From assembly GCA_035510605.1 (NCBI GenBank), contig DATKGW010000023.1, positions 1-10,312 on the forward strand: DNA of 10,312 nucleotides, given 5' to 3'. The notes beneath the pieces are model-generated. The model saw only the letters and a program-made list of their open reading frames with translations, ran no database searches and was not told the origin of the DNA. Every line of letters starts with the position of its first letter. Within the stretch, counting starts at the first letter, position 1. The stretch is from DATKGW01 sp035510605. GTDB taxonomy: Bacteria > Patescibacteriota > Saccharimonadia > Saccharimonadales > CAIOMD01. The position numbers were made by a program, and so were the translations under genes. Below, in pieces: positions 6,690 to 10,312 of the stretch.

Positions 6690-6731
6690 GGCTATAAAGC
6701 TCCTACTTTTTATTTACACTGCTTAAGCTCA

Positions 6732-6760
6732 ACTATACATAGCGCTCTTGGACTTATCAA
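6732..6760 (-). promoter_or_regulatory. Promoter of the interrupted membrane protein gene
   Basis: On the minus strand TTGATA (6760-6755), a 17-nt spacer and TATAGT (6737-6732): a good sigma-70-type promoter. Its transcript would start near 6725 and include the AGGAG at 6704-6700 and the ATG at 6689. It lies just outside the distal end of the cassette array, in what appears to be the original flank of tRNA-Lys. Confidence 0.6.
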
Positions 6761-6797
6761 GCAACGCTTAGCTAATCCTAAGGCACAAGGTAACTTT

Positions 6798-6828
6798 TTG
6801 GAGGGCCATTGTGTTAGCTATTGGAACT
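6798..6828 (-). repeat. Distal att-like repeat R1 (array end, half site plus core)
   Basis: Holds the core TGGCCCTCCA (6808-6799 on the minus strand) and the 20-nt gene-side arm (AGTTCCAATAGCTAACACAA), about 14 of 20 matches to repeat R4. The other arm (CGCTTATGCTTA) and the hairpin terminator present in all other copies are absent; instead the sequence reads AAAAAGTTACCTTGTGCC. This asymmetry fits the last junction between the oldest cassette and the original chromosome. Confidence 0.75.
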
Positions 6829-6831
6829 ATT

Positions 6832-7434
6832 TTATGCAATCACCGCCTCCACGCCGCTAACGGTGGTGTATAAAAATGCATCTACCCCAAACTCTTTCGC
6901 TTTATCCACCCAATCTTGATTATCATCAAAATAAGCAATTTCATAAGGTTTTATATCTGGTAATAAAACTTTTAGCTTGGATAAGGTAGTTTTCCAAAAA
7001 TGATTTTCATTCTTTTTAGAACCTAAATCGCAAGAACAAAACATACCGTCAATTTTGTCTTTGAATATCACATCACGCAAATATGCCGCACGATATTTTT
7101 CTTGCTGTGTTGCTAAGAAAACCAAAACCCCGCTTTTTCTTAGTATTTTCATAATTTTAAATAACTCTTCATTGGGATAATTCTCACTCTCGAACCACAT
7201 CTGCAAAAGCTCATCAGGTTCTCCGTGCCACTGCCACTTGTCATTATGTATCTTGAGGGCTTCTTTCAAGTCAAATTTACCCAGAGAAGCATCCTTCCAT
7301 TCTTTGCTGGCATAAAATTGCCCCTGTAATTTTGGGTTTATGCCAAACCGTTCGCAATACTGCTGAGAAAATAGTTTAGGTGGAATGATTAGCACGTCGT
7401 CAACATCAAATAGGATGATTTTGTATTTACTCAC
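6832..7434 (-). CDS. HAD-superfamily hydrolase-like protein (cassette 5)
   Basis: 200 residues. HAD fold enzymes are Mg-dependent phosphatases or related phosphoryl-transfer enzymes using an Asp nucleophile. Seen: motif I FDVDDVL with D10 and D12, a helical cap region (about 15-95), motif II VFLATQQ (T109), a candidate motif III Lys around K140-K141, and motif IV IAYFDDNQDW with D170-D171. The layout matches subfamily I (cap between motifs I and II), like phosphoglycolate phosphatase- or haloacid dehalogenase-type proteins; the substrate is unknown. The start is GTG at 7434 without a Shine-Dalgarno site, and TACAAT lies 6 nt upstream, suggesting a leaderless message. The TAA is 3 bp from the end of repeat R1. 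Oldest module if the array grew at the tRNA. Confidence 0.85.
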   Translation of the reverse strand: MSKYKIILFDVDDVLIIPPKLFSQQYCERFGINPKLQGQFYASKEWKDASLGKFDLKEALKIHNDKWQWHGEPDELLQMWFESENYPNEELFKIMKILRKSGVLVFLATQQEKYRAAYLRDVIFKDKIDGMFCSCDLGSKKNENHFWKTTLSKLKVLLPDIKPYEIAYFDDNQDWVDKAKEFGVDAFLYTTVSGVEAVIA

Positions 7435-7451
7435 TAGATAATTGTAGCAAT

Positions 7452-7478
7452 AAAAAACTCCTCAAAATAGAGGAGTTT
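7452..7478 (-). terminator. Hairpin terminator between cassettes 4 and 5
   Basis: A perfect 9-bp stem AAACTCCTC/GAGGAGTTT (7470-7478 and 7455-7463) with a 6-nt loop, followed on the minus strand by a U-run. It ends transcripts from the C39-like gene just after the att-like repeat and insulates the HAD gene. Confidence 0.8.
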
Positions 7479-7523
7479 AAGCATAAGCTTTATTGGAGGG
7501 CCACCGTAGACGCTATCGCAACT
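7478..7523 (-). repeat. att-like repeat R2
   Basis: Full site: arm AGTTGCGATAGCGTCTACGG, core TGGCCCTCCA, arm ATAAAGCTTATGCTTA (one base longer than in the other copies). The gene-side arm matches R4 at 18 of 20 positions. The TAG stop of the C39-like gene (7515-7513) lies inside the arm. Confidence 0.8.
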
Positions 7524-7932
7524 CTATTTCAGGAAAAAGGGCATACATCGGACTTCCTGGTAGTTTTTTCCTAAATCCAGACTTTGCGAAATTAATATCA
7601 TTATTGAACGGTAAGTTAATCCAGGGGTCCATCCATTGATTGTTATGTCTAATTAGATAGTGTCCAGCAATATATTTTTTAGACCGACGAATTAAAACTA
7701 TTGTTCCATCTTTATAAATAGATTTTCTTAACTTGTTATTAATATGTTTAGATTTATATCTAAGTCCTAAACTATTAAGCGCTGCATTGAAGTCTTTTAC
7801 CCAAAATCTATTGCTTTTAGATTGTTTTGGACCGAGTATTGTCGTTGCTTCTTTATAGCTAATGTTTAATGCAAATGCGAAACAGGCAATACCACAGCCA
7901 TAATCAAATTCTTGAGTGATGCTTTTTCTCAT
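7513..7932 (-). CDS. C39-like papain-fold cysteine peptidase, stand-alone (cassette 4)
   Basis: 139 residues. Seen: Q7 and C13 in QEFDYGCGIAC, matching the oxyanion Gln and nucleophile Cys of peptidase C39-like domains (Q-x5-CG-x-A), then H91 in AGHYLI and D102 in WMDPW at the expected spacing for the catalytic His and Asp. C39 domains normally process double-glycine leader peptides and are fused to an ABC exporter; this one has no membrane segment, transporter domain or signal peptide, so it is a soluble stand-alone peptidase-like protein with unknown target. It is Lys/Asn-rich with lower GC than the core genes. The start ATG at 7932 has no Shine-Dalgarno site; TACACT sits 6 nt before it, and a TATAAT further upstream at 7959-7954. 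Confidence 0.75.
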   Translation of the reverse strand: MRKSITQEFDYGCGIACFAFALNISYKEATTILGPKQSKSNRFWVKDFNAALNSLGLRYKSKHINNKLRKSIYKDGTIVLIRRSKKYIAGHYLIRHNNQWMDPWINLPFNNDINFAKSGFRKKLPGSPMYALFPEIELR

Positions 7933-7973
7933 ATCAAAAGTGTAGAATTTATAATTATATAAACAAGCCCAAT

Positions 7974-8000
7974 AAAAAACTCCTTAAAATAAGGAGTTTT
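7974..8000 (-). terminator. Hairpin terminator between cassettes 3 and 4
   Basis: Stem of 10-11 bp (AAAACTCCTT paired with AAGGAGTTTT, loop of a few A/T) with a U-run on the minus strand. It follows repeat R3 and would end the DUF6879-like transcript. Confidence 0.8.
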
Positions 8001-8043
8001 AGCATAAGCATATTGGAGGGCCACAGTACTGTCTATATCAACT
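7999..8043 (-). repeat. att-like repeat R3
   Basis: Core TGGCCCTCCA with arm ATATGCTTATGCTAA on one side and a more diverged gene-side arm AGTTGATATAGACAGTACTG on the other. The TGA stop of the DUF6879-like gene (8040-8038) is inside the arm (AGTTGATAT). Confidence 0.75.
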
Positions 8044-8571
8044 GGATTTAAGTTGAAAGCCTTTATTAAGTAATAAATCTTTTATGTCGAGGAATGTACT
8101 AATATCTTCGCCTTTATCGTAAAAATCCATTCCTATCATTTTTCCATTTTTATAGTGCGAGTTCGCTACTCTTTCATTATCAAAAATCATAAAGTCACCC
8201 GGTATTACTACTCTGGGAATTTCGTTTTCATTAACTAAATATACTATCTCATCTCCAAGTGGGATATTAACTAATTTATAATGCATAATCTCCCATTCTA
8301 AATACGAAGTGTAGGGTTCTTTAACAATTCGAATACGACGCTTAAGGATTGGCTTTTCACGAGTTTGTTTTGACCATGAATTAGCGTTATCTTTCATAAT
8401 TTTAATGGATTTGTCTTTATCGCCACTAAGCCAAGCTTCATAAGACGGTGATTGAACTATTTCTTCAGCACCATAATCTTGAACTTCTTCAACTTTAAAA
8501 AATTCCTTATTAGCATCATTCCAATAAACATCCCAATATTTAAACGCATCATTTCGTTGTAGGTATTTCAT
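8038..8571 (-). CDS. DUF6879-like protein (cassette 3)
   Basis: 177 residues, soluble. The C-terminal half resembles DUF6879, a family common in actinobacteria beside HTH regulators: RRIRIVKEPYTSYLEWE at 78-94 (family R-x-R-x-V-x-EP-x-S/T-x-Y), VNIPLGDEIVYL at 101-112 (family N-x3-GE-x-I/V) and GDFMIFDNERV at 125-135 (family DFWLFD). The biochemical role of the family is not established. The N-terminal half is charged and helical. The start ATG at 8571 lacks a Shine-Dalgarno site; TATAGT lies 6 nt upstream, pointing to a leaderless transcript. The stop lies in repeat R3. Family call rests on recalled motif layout only. Confidence 0.6.
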   Translation of the reverse strand: MKYLQRNDAFKYWDVYWNDANKEFFKVEEVQDYGAEEIVQSPSYEAWLSGDKDKSIKIMKDNANSWSKQTREKPILKRRIRIVKEPYTSYLEWEIMHYKLVNIPLGDEIVYLVNENEIPRVVIPGDFMIFDNERVANSHYKNGKMIGMDFYDKGEDISTFLDIKDLLLNKGFQLKSS

Positions 8572-8588
8572 GCATTAACTATACCAAA

Positions 8589-8614
8589 TAAAAACCCCTC
8601 ATTTCTAAGGAGTT
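8589..8614 (-). terminator. Hairpin terminator between cassettes 2 and 3
   Basis: On the minus strand AACTCCTT/TGAGGGGTT forms about 8 bp including G-U pairs, followed by TTTTT. Weaker than the other copies but in the same place relative to the repeat; it would end the toxin-antitoxin transcript. Confidence 0.7.
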
Positions 8615-8658
8615 AAGCATATGCGTATTGGAGGGCCACCGTGTACGCTATCGCAACT
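8614..8658 (-). repeat. att-like repeat R4
   Basis: 45 bp: arm AGTTGCGATAGCGTACACGG, core TGGCCCTCCA, arm ATACGCATATGCTTA. The outer arms form an imperfect inverted repeat (AGTT-GC-x4-GCGT against ACGC-x4-GC-TTAACT), as expected for paired recombinase binding sites. Confidence 0.8.
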
Positions 8659-8677
8659 TATATTGGGCGTGACACCA

Positions 8678-8938
8678 CTATTTATATAGTTGACTATGCG
8701 TACCAATAAAACCAAATATAATAATTGTGTCACCTTGAGTCGTATATAGTGCTCTTATGTCTCCAGTAATATCTATACTCCTATAGCCCAGGTACTTTCC
8801 CTTAAGTGCGTGATTCCTTAGCGCCTTGTCGAACGGATTGCCTTTAAATACTTCAACACGGTTTTTAAAGGTAGTTTTTATTTTAATATTTAACTTCGCA
8901 TACTGTTTGTCGAAGGCCTTGGTTGTCTCAATAACCAT
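8678..8938 (-). CDS. YafQ/RelE-family mRNA interferase toxin (cassette 2)
   Basis: 86 residues. Type II toxins of this family cleave mRNA in the ribosomal A site. Seen: the RelE fold pattern with ALKGKYLGYRSIDITGDIRALY in the middle and the C-terminal GTHSQLY motif (family GTHSELF/Y). H43, D60 and H81 align with YafQ catalytic positions H50, D67 and H87. The ATG overlaps the TAA of the antitoxin gene by one base (TAATG), so translation is coupled. The size is normal for the family. It ends 20 bp before repeat R4. Together with the upstream gene it forms a complete toxin-antitoxin cassette. Confidence 0.88.
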   Translation of the reverse strand: MVIETTKAFDKQYAKLNIKIKTTFKNRVEVFKGNPFDKALRNHALKGKYLGYRSIDITGDIRALYTTQGDTIIIFGFIGTHSQLYK

Positions 8939-9213
8939 TACAAACTATCCAGATGCACAAACATTTCTTCCAAAGTTTCAAATGGACCACTAACTTCACC
9001 TGCGGCTATTTCTTTTTCAGCTTGTTCAATCAATTTCTCCATTTTCTCTGTCATGGGTTCTGATGCTGTAAAGTGTACGCTGCCAGTAGATGCCAGTTCA
9101 TATAAATAGGCATTAAGAAGGTTGCTTAAAGGTATGCCAATTTGTTTTGCAACGGCTTGAGCCTTTGCTTTTGTTACATCATCAGTTTTAAAGTTTACTA
9201 CAGCTGTTTTCAT
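8938..9213 (-). CDS. RelB/DinJ-family antitoxin (cassette 2)
   Basis: 91 residues from the ATG at 9213. The N-terminal part (about 3-45: AVVNFKTDDVTKAKAQAVAKQIGIPLSNLLNAYL) has the ribbon-helix-helix pattern of RelB/DinJ antitoxins, which bind the operon operator. The acidic C-terminal part (about 53-91) would wrap the toxin. A TTG-started extension of 12 codons (from 9249) is rejected because that TTG begins the -35 box of the operon promoter. The -10 box ends 7 nt before the ATG, so the message is probably leaderless. Autoregulation by the antitoxin or the complex is usual for the family; no operator was identified. Confidence 0.87.
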   Translation of the reverse strand: MKTAVVNFKTDDVTKAKAQAVAKQIGIPLSNLLNAYLYELASTGSVHFTASEPMTEKMEKLIEQAEKEIAAGEVSGPFETLEEMFVHLDSL

Positions 9214-9220
9214 ATAATCT

Positions 9221-9249
9221 ATTGTATATATATTAGATTTGATTGTCAA
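9221..9249 (-). promoter_or_regulatory. Promoter of the toxin-antitoxin cassette
   Basis: A consensus TTGACA (9249-9244), 17-nt spacer and TACAAT (9226-9221) on the minus strand, with the ATG 7 nt downstream. This is the clearest promoter in the array and shows that at least this cassette carries its own transcription start. Confidence 0.8.
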
Positions 9250-9260
9250 TATATTGAATC

Positions 9261-9287
9261 AAAAAACTCCCCTAAACAGAGGAGTTT
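9261..9287 (-). terminator. Hairpin terminator between cassettes 1 and 2
   Basis: On the minus strand AAACTCCTC pairs with GGGGAGTTT (9 bp, one U-G), 6-nt loop, followed by a U-run. It ends the NUDIX transcript after repeat R5. Confidence 0.8.
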
Positions 9288-9331
9288 AAGCATAAGCGGT
9301 ATGGAGGGCCATCGTAGAGTTAATCGCAACT
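9287..9331 (-). repeat. att-like repeat R5
   Basis: 45 bp: arm AGTTGCGATTAACTCTACGA, core TGGCCCTCCA and arm TACCGCTTATGCTTA. Core and second arm (25 bp, 9287-9311) are identical to the sequence at the end of the tRNA-Lys gene and its flank (9839-9863), the closest pair in the array, consistent with being the youngest insertion. Confidence 0.8.
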
Positions 9332-9351
9332 AACTTTATGCTAACTAAGTC

Positions 9352-9795
9352 TTAGCTTTCCCATTCTGTAAGCCGGAATTGTGTTGGTGTATTAAAACCG
9401 GATTTTTTAAGTTCTGGTAATTCAGTTTTCAAAAAGCTAGGTAATACAGTCACGCTGCTAATATCAACGAAATCAATTTCTGCTAACTCTAGCTCACCGT
9501 GTGTAGTTTTCTCAATTGATATATTTAAATAATCTGAACCGTTTTCGATGTGAAAATAAAAACCAGGGATACCATAGCCATTTTCTTGTTTTATCTGGTG
9601 GATATATAGCAAATTACCAACCACAGGTTTAATACCTGTTTCTTCAATCATTTCGCGTACTAATGCGGAAACAATATCTTCACCTGACTCAATACCACCA
9701 CCGGGTAAACACCAAAAATTATCAGAGACCCTATTTCTAACTAATAGAAACTTTCCATTATGTTCGATAATTCCACGTGCACCCATTTTGCTCAT
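9352..9795 (-). CDS. NUDIX hydrolase (cassette 1)
   Basis: 147 residues. Nudix enzymes hydrolyse nucleoside diphosphates linked to another moiety (oxidised dNTPs, NADH, sugar nucleotides and others); the substrate cannot be told here. The full Nudix box G-x5-E-x7-RE-x2-EE-x-G-I/V is present at 33-55: G33, E39, R47, E48, E51, E52, G54. It is preceded by a beta strand and WCLPGGG, as in MutT-like members. The start ATG at 9795 (a second Met at codon 4) lies between the tRNA-Lys terminator and the gene without a Shine-Dalgarno site. First cassette after the tRNA, probably the most recent. Confidence 0.92.
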   Translation of the reverse strand: MSKMGARGIIEHNGKFLLVRNRVSDNFWCLPGGGIESGEDIVSALVREMIEETGIKPVVGNLLYIHQIKQENGYGIPGFYFHIENGSDYLNISIEKTTHGELELAEIDFVDISSVTVLPSFLKTELPELKKSGFNTPTQFRLTEWES

Positions 9796-9809
9796 TATGT
9801 AAGTTTAAC

Positions 9810-9837
9810 AAAAAATGACTTGAAATAACTAAGTCAT
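9810..9837 (-). terminator. Terminator of tRNA-Lys
   Basis: On the minus strand a 7-bp stem ATGACTT/AAGTCAT with a 9-nt loop is followed by six T. It lies 17 bp after the tRNA CCA end. Unlike the AACTCC/GGAGTT hairpins at the other junctions, it has its own stem sequence, though at the same offset from the core. Confidence 0.8.
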
Positions 9838-9838
9838 A

Positions 9839-9863
9839 TAAGCATAAGCGGTATGGAGGGCCA
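9839..9863 (-). repeat. att-like site at the 3' end of tRNA-Lys (proximal copy)
   Basis: 25 bp: the last 10 nt of the tRNA (TGGCCCTCCA, including discriminator and CCA) and 15 nt of downstream flank TACCGCTTATGCTTA. Identical to 9287-9311. The gene-side arm is replaced by the tRNA T-arm, as expected for the tRNA-side junction of an integrated element. Confidence 0.75.
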
Positions 9864-9930
9864 GCGGGGACTTGAACCCCGGACACCCTGCTTAAGAGGC
9901 AGGTGCTCTAACCAGCTGAGCTACTGGCCC
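9854..9930 (-). tRNA. tRNA-Lys (anticodon CTT)
   Basis: 77-nt cloverleaf: acceptor GGGCCAG/CTGGCCC, D arm GCTC/GAGC, anticodon stem CCTGC/GCAGG with loop CTCTTAA (anticodon CTT, Lys), T arm CGGGG/CCCCG with TTCAAGT, discriminator T and encoded CCA. All stems pair fully. Its 3' end is the sequence reused at each junction of the cassette array, so it is the presumed integration target; the gene remains intact. Confidence 0.95.
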
Positions 9931-9935
9931 ACGAT

Positions 9936-9954
9936 AAACTAACAAAGTTAGTTT
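9936..9954. other. Inverted repeat between tRNA-Lys and tRNA-Arg(TCG)
   Basis: A perfect 8-bp inverted repeat AAACTAAC / GTTAGTTT with a 3-nt loop, in the 79-bp gap between the two minus-strand tRNA genes. It lacks a good U-run on the minus strand, so it may be a weak terminator for tRNA-Arg or a processing structure. Confidence 0.4.
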
Positions 9955-10009
9955 TGAGCGATATGATCAAAGCAATGGCAAATATAACAGATACGGAGTC
10001 GTTTGTAAA

Positions 10010-10086
10010 TGGTACGCCCGGCAGGATTCGAACCTACGACCCCTGCGTTCGAAGCGCAGTGCTCTAATCCGCTGAGCTACGGGCGC
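10010..10086 (-). tRNA. tRNA-Arg (anticodon TCG)
   Basis: 77-nt cloverleaf: acceptor GCGCCCG/CGGGCGT, D arm GCTC/GAGC, anticodon stem CTGCG/CGCAG with loop CTTCGAA (anticodon TCG, Arg), T arm GTAGG/CCTGC around TTCGAAT, discriminator A and encoded CCA. A TATAAT at 10125-10120 on the minus strand is a candidate -10. Divergent from murB. Confidence 0.95.
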
Positions 10087-10158
10087 GCACAGTAAACTGC
10101 AACAGCTTGCTTATCTTAAATTATAGCTTAGTTATTCAATAAATCTTAAACGACAGCG

Positions 10159-10164
10159 TATAAT
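10159..10164 (+). promoter_or_regulatory. -10 box of murB promoter
   Basis: A perfect TATAAT, 11 nt before the murB ATG, with no convincing -35. The leader would be only a few bases and lacks a Shine-Dalgarno site. Confidence 0.5.
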
Positions 10165-10175
10165 TTAACTAATAT

Positions 10176-10312
10176 ATGGATATTTTGCCAGACAAACAAC
10201 TAGCTAATTATGTGACTATACGGATTGGCGGCCCAGCCAATGAAATTATAGTTGCACATAGCGAGCAAGATATTACCGAAATCGTATCTTATGCCAAAAC
10301 CAAAAATTCGCC
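10176..10312 (+). CDS. murB: MurB, UDP-N-acetylenolpyruvoylglucosamine reductase (N-terminal part, runs off window)
   Basis: 45 codons visible from the ATG at 10176, starting MDILPDKQLANYVTIRIGGPA. The T-x-RIGGPA motif, preceded by a P-x3-L-A/x-Y-x-T pattern and followed by an SEQDITEIVSYAK helix, is the start of the FAD-binding domain of MurB, which reduces enolpyruvyl-UDP-GlcNAc to UDP-MurNAc. Context (murD at the other end of the window) agrees. The active-site region and the type I/II distinction lie outside the window. Confidence 0.88.
   Translation, partial: MDILPDKQLANYVTIRIGGPANEIIVAHSEQDITEIVSYAKTKNS

Larger units (their letters stand above)
6799..9863 (-). mobile_element. tRNA-Lys-anchored array of five gene cassettes
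   Basis: Six copies of the core TGGCCCTCCA start (plus coordinates) at 6799, 7494, 8014, 8629, 9302 and 9854, the last one being the 3' end of the tRNA-Lys gene itself. They delimit modules of 695, 520, 615, 673 and 552 bp. Each module holds one gene or one toxin-antitoxin pair, all on the minus strand, with the 3' end of the gene abutting or overlapping the repeat. Internal junctions share a 45-46 bp site (20-nt gene-side arm, 10-nt core, 15-16-nt arm) followed by a hairpin terminator. Inference: serial integration at the tRNA 3' end by a site-specific recombinase encoded elsewhere. Confidence 0.75.

Noticed and set aside
6460..6726. Plus-strand Cys/Gly/Ser-rich 88-codon frame
   Set aside because: Antisense of the Q/P-rich N-terminal tail of the interrupted membrane protein; no ribosome binding site and unusual composition explained by that.
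9214..9249. TTG-started N-terminal extension of the RelB antitoxin
   Set aside because: The TTG is the first base triplet of a consensus -35 box, and the ribbon-helix-helix domain begins at the ATG at 9213.
6798..9331. CRISPR array
   Set aside because: The regularly spaced repeats are 500-700 bp apart and separated by intact genes; there are no short spacers and no cas genes.
7478..9331. Classical integron attC sites
   Set aside because: The arms carry GTT at the left and AAC at the right on both strands, opposite to the RYYYAAC...GTTRRRY order of attC. The core is a tRNA 3' end and there is no intI gene in the window.
6798..9863. Prophage or ICE remnant integrated at tRNA-Lys
   Set aside because: No integrase, structural, replication or transfer gene is present, and one insertion would give two att copies, not six evenly spaced ones.
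1364..10086. Inverted tRNA-Arg genes as ends of a large mobile or invertible segment
   Set aside because: They are complete, different isoacceptors (CCG and TCG) sharing acceptor arms by common descent; core genes lie between them and nothing indicates recombination.

Overview
The window reads as chromosomal DNA of a small-genome bacterium of the Candidate Phyla Radiation (Patescibacteria), most likely a Saccharibacteria-type lineage. This is inferred from gene content (mur genes, a short FolD, an MscL with a C-terminal zinc ribbon, CPR-style membrane proteins), moderate-to-low GC and compact packing, not from a marker gene. Core genes occupy both ends: the C-terminal part of MurD on the left and the first codons of MurB on the right, both peptidoglycan precursor enzymes.

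Left part (1-3581): murD (partial), folD convergent with it, tRNA-Arg(CCG), a two-gene ABC exporter (ATPase and ABC-2 permease overlapping by ATGA) and mscL. Middle (3689-4863): three small minus-strand genes of unknown function that form one operon, with good Shine-Dalgarno sites. The operon has its own promoter, a strong 5'-leader hairpin, a GC-rich hairpin at its end and a 13-bp inverted repeat around it; it looks acquired. Next (4906-6689) come a DUF4234-like membrane protein and a single-pass membrane protein whose N-terminal coding part is interrupted by an in-frame TAA.

Right part (6798-9930): the most striking region. A minus-strand tRNA-Lys(CTT) gene is followed by five gene modules of 520-695 bp, all in the same orientation: NUDIX hydrolase; RelB/YafQ toxin-antitoxin pair; DUF6879-like protein; C39-like cysteine peptidase; HAD-like hydrolase. 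Every module junction carries a 45-46 bp repeat whose centre is an exact copy of the last 10 nt of the tRNA-Lys gene (TGGCCCTCCA), with a conserved 20-nt arm on the gene side and a conserved 15-nt arm plus a hairpin terminator on the other side. The copy at the far end keeps only the gene-side arm and the 10-nt core, as expected if it marks the original host flank. This fits serial site-specific insertion of single-gene cassettes at the 3' end of a tRNA gene. The layout resembles an integron array, but it uses a tRNA-derived site instead of an attC site. No recombinase is encoded in the window, so one acting in trans is implied.

The right edge holds tRNA-Arg(TCG) on the minus strand, divergent from murB. 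Several genes here, including the ABC ATPase and most cassette genes, lack a Shine-Dalgarno site and have a -10-like hexamer 6-11 nt before the start codon, which suggests leaderless or nearly leaderless transcripts.
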